DNA of 18,203 nt, from assembly GCA_900772835.1 (NCBI GenBank), contig CAAGSA010000016.1:1-18203 (forward strand), given 5' to 3'. The position numbers and the translations under genes are program-made. This document shows, piece after piece, positions 13,217-18,203 of the stretch. Source of the stretch: an uncultured Prevotella sp. Its GTDB lineage: Bacteria > Bacteroidota > Bacteroidia > Bacteroidales > Bacteroidaceae. Under the pieces are notes generated by a model. It searched no databases and was not told the DNA's origin. It worked only from the letters and a program-made list of their open reading frames with translations. Position 1 is the first letter of the stretch, and each line of letters opens with the position of its first letter.

Positions 13217-15472
13217 TCATGCTTCTGTTTCTTCGAGGAACTTGTGAGCGGAGCGGAGCTGGTGGCGCATGATACTCAGCAACTCCTGGCTCTCCTGCAG
13301 AATGTTGAGATATAGAATTGCCACCTTCAGGTTCTGTGCAGCATTGGCATCCTGCTGCATACGGTTTATGTGCAGCTCGCGCAGGGCTGACAATTCATCC
13401 TTGCAGGCATCCGAAACAGTGAGTGTCTCACGATAAAGGTCGTAGCGGTTGGTTGAAATCATCTGTTCCGTATGAGCCATCAGTTCGTTTATCTTGCGGC
13501 GCACGTCCTCAAACTCACTCATATACGATTCAGGCATCGGCTGGAAGTTATTGTCGACATGTTCCTTGATTGGGTCGAGCATACGGCGCAGACAGTACAT
13601 ATACTGTTGGTTGCAGTTCGAACCTATGTGGAACCACGTGTTGCGCTCCAGTGCGAGTGTCTGCGGAATGCGTCGCATAGCGAGGAACTCCTGCCTGCGG
13701 ATTTTCTTCAGCGTGTCTCGCTCATTGTTTATGTCCTTATAGCATGAGCGCAGCACCTTCAGATTGTTGCTTGACAAGCCATTTATGATTTCGTTGAACT
13801 CGTTGCATGTGAACTTCGTCACGAAGCTCTGCGTACGGCTCACGTGCTTGCGCAACAGGTCCCAGACAATATCCTTGTCGCGTGTGCGCATCATCAGCTG
13901 GAACACATCGTCCTTGTTTTCGCTTTCCTGCTTTTTCTTGTAGGCAACGCTGCTGCGCCACAGCAGATAGATGTCGAGAGCCATGAATGCAAGCATGATG
14001 GGGAATCCTCCGAAGTGCATCAGCGTGCATACCAGAGCTGCTGCGGCAAATGCCACACCTGCCGTTACGAACCATCCACCAATCACTGAGAGCACACCCG
14101 TCACACGGAACACGGCACTGTCGCGGCTCCAGGCCTTATCGGCGAGCGACGTACCCATAGCCACCATAAACGTCACGTAGGTCGTAGAGAGCGGCAACTT
14201 ATAGTTCGTACCGATGATGATGAGCATAGCTGCAAGCACCAGGTTCACCGCAGCACGTACCTCGTCGAACGCTGCCCCGTCGGCAATGATTGCCTCTTCC
14301 TTGTTGAATCGTGTGTCAATCCATTTCGTGCCTTTCTTCGGCATCATCTGTGCGAATGCGGACCCCATGTCCTGCACGGCACGCACGATGGAACGCGCCA
14401 CTTTCGACGATCCGAACATCTCGTCACCTTCGTCCTGACGCGCCAGGTCAACACTGGTCTTCACCACGTTCTGTGCTTTTTTCGATGTAGCCATTGCCAC
14501 AATCATTATTATTCCTGCAATGAGCAGATACAGGATAGGACTCTTTGCCGAGCTCATGAGCGAGGTCATCATATATCCGTTGTAGTCGCCGTTTCCGTTG
14601 GCAAGGAAGTCCTGCAGCGAATCGAGTCCGGCAAGCGGCACACCGATAAAGTTCACCAGGTCGTTTCCTGCGAATGCCATAGCAAGGGCGAACGTACCCA
14701 TAAGCACGATTATCTTGAACACGTTGACACGCAGCAGATAGAGAATCTCATTGAGTATGGTAGAAACCACGAACACGCCGAGCAGCAGCATAGATGTGTT
14801 ATCCTTGATCCACGTTTTCGTCTCGCCGCTGATGAACGGCGAATCGCCCAGTCCCTTGATGAATATAAAGTAGGCAAGTGCCGTGAATGCGATACCTCCG
14901 AACACGGCGATAGAATAGCGCAGATTCTTCTTGTAGTTGAACGTGAACACCATTCTCGACAGCCACATCACGAATGTTCCGAAGAAGAACGCGATAGCCA
15001 CCGACACGAAGATTGCTATGATTACACTCAGCGCCTTACTGCTGTTCAGCAGGTCTGTGAATTCGAGTGCCGGGTCGGCGTTCATTTTGAAGAGAGCGAG
15101 TATAAACGTTGCGCCAAGCAACTCGAACACGAGCGAAACTGTGGTCGACGTGGGCATTCCCAGCGTGTTGAAGATGTCGAGTATGACCACGTCTGTCACC
15201 ATCACGGCAAGGAAAATCGTCATCACTTCGGCAAACGAATAATTAGCCGTGTGCATGATGCCATGGCGCGCCACGTCCATCATTCCGGCACTCATCACGG
15301 CACCAATGAGCACACCCGCCGATGCCACTATGAGCACCGTGCGGAACTTTGCCACCTTTGCTCCGATTGCCGACTGAAGAAAGTTCACGGCATCGTTGCT
15401 TACTCCCACGAACAAGTCGAACACTGCCAACAAGAGCAGGAATGCGACTATCACGAAATAAATTGATTCCAT
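13217..15472 (-). CDS. PiT-family inorganic phosphate transporter with PhoU-like C-terminal domain
   Basis: This 751-residue inner-membrane protein belongs to the PHO4/PiT family, low-affinity phosphate permeases driven by a cation gradient. The two internally repeated family signatures are visible: GVSNDAVNFLQSAIGAK near residue 23 and AGNDLVNFIGVPLAG near the middle. About a dozen hydrophobic segments are spread to around residue 515, with a charged loop in the middle (MPKKGTKWIDTRFNKEEAI). From about 539 to the end the protein is soluble, helical and rich in Glu/Arg/Leu (for example QNLKVAILYLNILQESQELL), resembling PhoU/DUF47 helices. In many bacteria that regulator is a separate gene next to pit; here it seems fused. 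A TAAATTTG box lies 47 nt upstream and a bidirectional terminator downstream, so it is monocistronic. No other phosphate genes are nearby. Confidence 0.9.
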   Translation of the reverse strand: MESIYFVIVAFLLLLAVFDLFVGVSNDAVNFLQSAIGAKVAKFRTVLIVASAGVLIGAVMSAGMMDVARHGIMHTANYSFAEVMTIFLAVMVTDVVILDIFNTLGMPTSTTVSLVFELLGATFILALFKMNADPALEFTDLLNSSKALSVIIAIFVSVAIAFFFGTFVMWLSRMVFTFNYKKNLRYSIAVFGGIAFTALAYFIFIKGLGDSPFISGETKTWIKDNTSMLLLGVFVVSTILNEILYLLRVNVFKIIVLMGTFALAMAFAGNDLVNFIGVPLAGLDSLQDFLANGNGDYNGYMMTSLMSSAKSPILYLLIAGIIMIVAMATSKKAQNVVKTSVDLARQDEGDEMFGSSKVARSIVRAVQDMGSAFAQMMPKKGTKWIDTRFNKEEAIIADGAAFDEVRAAVNLVLAAMLIIIGTNYKLPLSTTYVTFMVAMGTSLADKAWSRDSAVFRVTGVLSVIGGWFVTAGVAFAAAALVCTLMHFGGFPIMLAFMALDIYLLWRSSVAYKKKQESENKDDVFQLMMRTRDKDIVWDLLRKHVSRTQSFVTKFTCNEFNEIINGLSSNNLKVLRSCYKDINNERDTLKKIRRQEFLAMRRIPQTLALERNTWFHIGSNCNQQYMYCLRRMLDPIKEHVDNNFQPMPESYMSEFEDVRRKINELMAHTEQMISTNRYDLYRETLTVSDACKDELSALRELHINRMQQDANAAQNLKVAILYLNILQESQELLSIMRHQLRSAHKFLEETEA

Positions 15473-15514
15473 ATAAACACTGTTTTTTATTATTTTCCTT
15501 TTACCTTGTTTGTC

Positions 15515-15533
15515 GCTGCAAATTTAGCGCAGC
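15515..15533 (-). promoter_or_regulatory. -7 box of the phosphate transporter inside an inverted repeat
   Basis: The minus strand reads TAAATTTG (15526-15519), matching TAnnTTTG. It is bracketed by GCTGC (15515-15519) and GCAGC (15529-15533), an inverted repeat with a 9-bp centre. No TTTG -33 box stands at the normal spacing. A promoter with one weak element and a symmetric site over the other suggests regulation, perhaps by phosphate, but no regulator is identified. Confidence 0.5.
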
Positions 15534-15629
15534 TATATTACAAGCGTTTTAAACAGATATTTCAATCCTGTTACAATTTGCTCTGGAATGTTTTTTTGCC
15601 ATCATACAACAAAAAAAACACCTCTTGTC

Positions 15630-15660
15630 TTTGTGCTTTTCTGGAAAAGGAGTAATTTTG
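15630..15660 (+). promoter_or_regulatory. Promoter of the thioesterase gene
   Basis: TTTG (15630-15633), a 19-bp spacer and TAATTTTG (15653-15660) fit the -33/-7 consensus. Initiation near 15667 fixes the start codon at 15708 and excludes the upstream in-frame ATG at 15588. Confidence 0.78.
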
Positions 15661-15707
15661 TAATCGGCCGGCAACACGCCTGCCTACATTTATATATATA
15701 CACAATT

Positions 15708-16181
15708 ATGAAGAAGATTGCCAATCCTTTTGCCCACAGAGAGGGCTACCGCTGTTTCGGATGCAGCCACGACAATCCTATGGGTCTGCGTATGGAGTTC
15801 TATGAAGACGGCGACGACATAGTGAGTTTCTGGAAGCCCAACCCCGACCTACAGGGATGGCTCAACGTGCTGCACGGCGGCATACAGGGCACTCTGCTCG
15901 ACGAAGCCGCTGCATGGGTGGTGTTCCGCAAGTTGCAGGCAATGGGCGTCACCTCCAAGCTGGAGCTGAAATACCGCAAGCCCGTGCTTACCACCGACAC
16001 GCAGCTCACCGTCCGCGGACATCTCGCGTCGCATCGCGGCAGCATTGCCGTAATCGACCTCACGCTGCAGAATTCAGCCGGAACGGTATGCACCGAGGCA
16101 CGCGCCACTTACTTCCTCTTCGACGAAGCCACAGCTCGCAAGAACGGTTTCAACGGATGTGCTCTGGAGGAAGAACAATAA
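15708..16181 (+). CDS. PaaI-family hotdog-fold thioesterase
   Basis: The protein has 157 residues from ATG 15708; an in-frame ATG at 15588 lies before the promoter. The hotdog fold is recognisable from LHGGIQGTLLDEAAAWVV (55-72), where HGG and Asp65 form the usual acyl-CoA thioesterase active-site region, and from the strands ending in ARATYFLF. The N-terminus has CFGCSHDNPMGLRMEF (16-31). This Cys-x-x-Cys plus N-P-x-G-L pattern is common in this subgroup, seen in many Bacteroidetes. The natural thioester substrate is unknown. It is alone between its promoter and a terminator at 16279-16313, and divergent from the phosphate transporter. Confidence 0.88.
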   Translation: MKKIANPFAHREGYRCFGCSHDNPMGLRMEFYEDGDDIVSFWKPNPDLQGWLNVLHGGIQGTLLDEAAAWVVFRKLQAMGVTSKLELKYRKPVLTTDTQLTVRGHLASHRGSIAVIDLTLQNSAGTVCTEARATYFLFDEATARKNGFNGCALEEEQ

Positions 16182-16278
16182 GTGTAAATGCGTATAAGGA
16201 GAAAGAAAGGGAAATCACAAAAAGGAGAATTCGCCCAGTGATGAACCGCAAGTGTCAGTGCTGAAAAAAAATAAAGAC

Positions 16279-16313
16279 GGGCGATGTTTCCCAACATCGT
16301 CCGCCTGCTTTTT
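16279..16313 (+). terminator. Rho-independent terminator of the thioesterase gene
   Basis: GGGCGATGTT (16279-16288) pairs with AACATCGTCC (16293-16302), with one G-U pair and a tight TCCC loop. GCCTGC and five T follow. It lies about 100 nt after the stop codon; the stretch between holds no gene that I can support. Confidence 0.8.
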
Positions 16314-16417
16314 CTAACTAACTTATTATCAACTATTCATTACTCATTTTGAATTCACCGCTACAAAGTTACGATTAAAATCAACTTCTCTGTTCTTTTT
16401 CCGGCATAAAAAACAAC

Positions 16418-16429
16418 GTAAACGTTTAC
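16418..16429. promoter_or_regulatory. LacI-type operator O1 (perfect palindrome)
   Basis: GTAAACGTTTAC is a perfect 12-bp palindrome with the central CG typical of LacI/GalR-family operators. It lies 62 bp upstream of the -7 box of the lacI-type gene that follows, most likely the gene for the protein that binds it. Confidence 0.8.
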
Positions 16430-16449
16430 AATTTTACTTAAAATAATAC

Positions 16450-16461
16450 GTAAACGTTTGC
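16450..16461. promoter_or_regulatory. LacI-type operator O2 overlapping the -33 box
   Basis: GTAAACGTTTGC differs from O1 by one base. Its centre is 32 bp from that of O1, about three helical turns, so both face the same side of the DNA. Its right half contains the TTTG that serves as the -33 element, so occupancy should block RNA polymerase. Confidence 0.8.
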
Positions 16462-16487
16462 AAAATCAGACAAAAACGCTAATTTTG
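16457..16487 (+). promoter_or_regulatory. Promoter of the LacI-family gene
   Basis: TTTG (16457-16460), a 19-bp spacer and TAATTTTG (16480-16487) match the Bacteroidetes consensus. The start should be near 16494, giving a 5' leader of about 77 nt that ends in an AG repeat. Confidence 0.82.
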
Positions 16488-16550
16488 CAGAAGCTTACGG
16501 CTGGGCAGCATATATTTCAGCCGATACACTTCTACTATTTTTTGCAACAA

Positions 16551-16566
16551 AGAGAGAGAGAGAGAG
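16551..16566 (+). repeat. (AG)8 dinucleotide repeat in the ribosome-binding region
   Basis: Eight AG units end 4 nt before the ATG at 16571. The tract is purine-rich and overlaps the place of a Shine-Dalgarno sequence. Because such repeats slip, unit number could vary and change the spacing or strength of translation initiation. This is inference. Confidence 0.8.
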
Positions 16567-16570
16567 AAAT

Positions 16571-17593
16571 ATGAAGCAACACCGGGTATCGTTGAAAGAT
16601 CTTGCTGCACAGTTGGGTGTCAGCATCGCCACCGTGTCGAGAGCCTTGCGCAACAGCCATGAGGTTGGAGAGGAGCTGCGCAACAAAGCGCAGAAGCTCG
16701 CCAAGGAAGTGAACTACCGTCCCAACCCTTTCGCCCAAAGCCTGCGCAAGGAGGCTCCAAGAGTGATTGGCGTTGTGGTGCCGAACCTCGTCACGCACTA
16801 TTATTCTGCCGTGCTCGATGGTATAGAGGACTACGCCTCCAAGGAGGGCTATTCCGTGATAGCCATCAACAGTCATGAGAACCACGAGAAGGAAGAGAAG
16901 GCAATAGACAACTTCATCAATATGCACGTGGAGGGAATCATCGCCTGCCTGTCGCAGGACACCGTCGACTATTCCCACTTCAATGAAATCCACAATATGG
17001 GCATCCCCCTCGTGTTCTTCGCCCGCACTTGCCTGCCGGAACTGTTCTCGCAGGTGGTGGCAAACGGCGACGAAGCCGCTGAACAAGCCACCACACACCT
17101 GCTCGAAACCGGAAGCCGCAGGGTGGCATTCCTCGGCGGCCCGAACCATCTCGACATGGTGAGACGGCGCAAGCACGGCTATCTGGAGGCTCTCAAGGCA
17201 AAGAACATCCCCATCGACCGCGACATCATCGTGTGCGACAAAATCGACTTTGAGCAGGCGCGCGATGCCGCCCTCCGCATCCTTGCGATGGAGAACCGTC
17301 CCGATGCCATACTGGCGTTCAACGACATCATCACCTACGCCGCGTTCGATGCCATCAAGTCGCTCGGACTGCGCATCCCGGAGGATGTGGCGATAATAGG
17401 ATTCACCGACACCGATGCCTCGGCTTTCGTCACCCCCAAGCTTTCGTCTATCGAAGACCAGTCGCACAAGACGGGTGCCGTGGCGTGCGAGCTGCTGATG
17501 CGCACCATCGGTGGCGACACCAAGATATATAAAGAGGTGGTGCCGATGAAACTGAAGATTCGCGAGAGTTCCGACAAGATAAAGAAAGAATGA
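16571..17593 (+). CDS. LacI/GalR-family transcriptional regulator
   Basis: The 340-residue repressor has the standard layout. The N-terminal helix-turn-helix reads VSLKDLAAQLGVSIATVSRALRN (6-28), and the hinge helix NYRPNPFAQSLRK (48-60) inserts in the minor groove at the central CG of operators. A periplasmic-binding-protein-like sensor domain follows (VIGVVVPN from 65, later RRVAFLGGP, DAILAFNDI, PEDVAIIGFTDTD). The ligand is probably a sugar or sugar derivative but cannot be named. Two operators in its own promoter suggest autoregulation. No sugar-utilisation genes flank it in the window. A META-domain lipoprotein follows after 57 nt without an obvious promoter, so co-transcription is possible. 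Confidence 0.93.
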   Translation: MKQHRVSLKDLAAQLGVSIATVSRALRNSHEVGEELRNKAQKLAKEVNYRPNPFAQSLRKEAPRVIGVVVPNLVTHYYSAVLDGIEDYASKEGYSVIAINSHENHEKEEKAIDNFINMHVEGIIACLSQDTVDYSHFNEIHNMGIPLVFFARTCLPELFSQVVANGDEAAEQATTHLLETGSRRVAFLGGPNHLDMVRRRKHGYLEALKAKNIPIDRDIIVCDKIDFEQARDAALRILAMENRPDAILAFNDIITYAAFDAIKSLGLRIPEDVAIIGFTDTDASAFVTPKLSSIEDQSHKTGAVACELLMRTIGGDTKIYKEVVPMKLKIRESSDKIKKE

Positions 17594-17650
17594 ATAATTG
17601 ATTTAGGATTGATTTATTAACAACAAATTGGAAAAAGAAAAAAGATTATT

Positions 17651-18079
17651 ATGAAGAAAAATGTATTTATGGCTGCTGCGGCAGCATTTGTAATGGCGGC
17701 GTGCGGTTCACAGAAGTCAGTAAGCGACTTGTCGTCGCTCAACGGCGAATGGGACATCATCGAGGTGGAAGGCAAGAAAATCAATGCCGCCGACTGCGAG
17801 ACTGCTCCTTTCCTCGGCTTTGATGCCAAGAAGCACAACCTCTACGGCAACACGGGCTGCAATTCGCTCACCGGTTCGCTCAATGCTAACGCAAAGAAGG
17901 GCACAATCGACTTCAGCAACACCGGCACCACGATGATGCTCTGCGCTGATATGGAGACGGAGCGCAGGGTGCTTGATGCACTGAAGAAGTCGCATAAGTT
18001 CAGCATCCCCTCTACCGGCAAGCTTACGCTGAACGACAACAGCGGCAATACGGTGATTGTATTGCAGAAGAAAAAGTAA
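17651..18079 (+). CDS. META-domain (HslJ-like) lipoprotein
   Basis: The protein has 142 residues. The N-terminus MKKNVFMAAAAAFVMAAC has a lysine-rich start, an Ala-rich hydrophobic core and a lipobox ending at Cys18, so it is probably a lipoprotein. The mature part begins with a short Ser-rich linker. A META/HslJ-type domain then carries LNGEWDIIEVEGKKI (30-44), LYGNTGCNSLTGS (64-76), MMLCADMETERR and VLDALKKSHKF, all family blocks. HslJ in E. coli is linked to novobiocin resistance and heat shock; the biochemical role of the domain is unknown. No terminator is visible in the 124 nt that remain to the window end, where I see only AT-rich sequence. Confidence 0.88.
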   Translation: MKKNVFMAAAAAFVMAACGSQKSVSDLSSLNGEWDIIEVEGKKINAADCETAPFLGFDAKKHNLYGNTGCNSLTGSLNANAKKGTIDFSNTGTTMMLCADMETERRVLDALKKSHKFSIPSTGKLTLNDNSGNTVIVLQKKK

Positions 18080-18203
18080 GCAATCGCTGTACCTGGGCAT
18101 TTGTCCCAAATCGCTTTCTATGTTAATATCCAAATGTTTTGACCATTATTTTCAATTTATGCTGAGATTTTATATTCAGGGGTGAATGTTTGGCGATTTC
18201 TGA

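Noticed and set aside
15588..15707. Upstream ATG start extending the thioesterase by 40 residues
   Set aside because: It precedes the predicted promoter at 15630-15660, and the extension has low-complexity sequence from a T/A-rich intergenic region.
18090..18120. Terminator after the META-domain gene
   Set aside because: The only pairing, TGGG with CCCA, is too short and lacks a T-tract.

Overview
The window looks like a chromosomal segment of a Bacteroidales bacterium, most likely Prevotella-like. This rests on several promoters of the Bacteroidetes type (a TTTG -33 box, about 19-20 bp, then a TAnnTTTG -7 box), weak or absent Shine-Dalgarno sequences, and the protein families present. It is an inference from style; no 16S gene or other taxonomic marker is present.

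Left edge (1 to about 420): remnants of mobile DNA. There is the tail and probable right terminus of an IS66-like element (1-98), then four tandem 22-bp units (230-317) resembling the end repeats of an IS21-family element. An Rpn/PDDEXK-type nuclease gene follows on the minus strand (433-1329), with its own -7 box, an 18-bp perfect palindrome and a terminator.

Centre (1537-12093): a plus-strand surface-polysaccharide precursor region. A strong Bacteroidetes promoter (1537-1567) opens a leader of about 360 nt containing tiny ORFs and hairpins. It leads to an unusually large NusG/UpxY-like protein (673 aa). Next come glmS, a membrane-anchored UDP-HexNAc 4,6-dehydratase-like protein, a GHMP kinase that looks like a galacturonokinase rather than a galactokinase, UDP-glucuronate 4-epimerase and UDP-glucose 6-dehydrogenase, closed by a strong terminator (12046-12093). 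Together these can make amino-sugar precursors (GlcN-6-P, then UDP-GlcNAc, then 4-keto-6-deoxy sugars). They can also make UDP-GlcA and UDP-GalA de novo, with a likely salvage branch that phosphorylates free galacturonate. A separately promoted sugar-phosphate nucleotidyltransferase follows. No glycosyltransferases, flippase or polymerase are in the window.

Right part (13157-18203): a bidirectional terminator, then a minus-strand Pit-type phosphate transporter with a PhoU-like C-terminal domain. Divergent to it is a hotdog-fold thioesterase with its own promoter and terminator. Last come a LacI-family regulator and a META-domain lipoprotein. The lacI upstream region holds two LacI-type operators 32 bp apart, one covering the -33 box, so autoregulation is likely.

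The most notable items are the giant NusG-like protein with its structured leader, the galacturonokinase-type enzyme beside the UDP-GlcA/UDP-GalA genes, and the LacI double-operator promoter.
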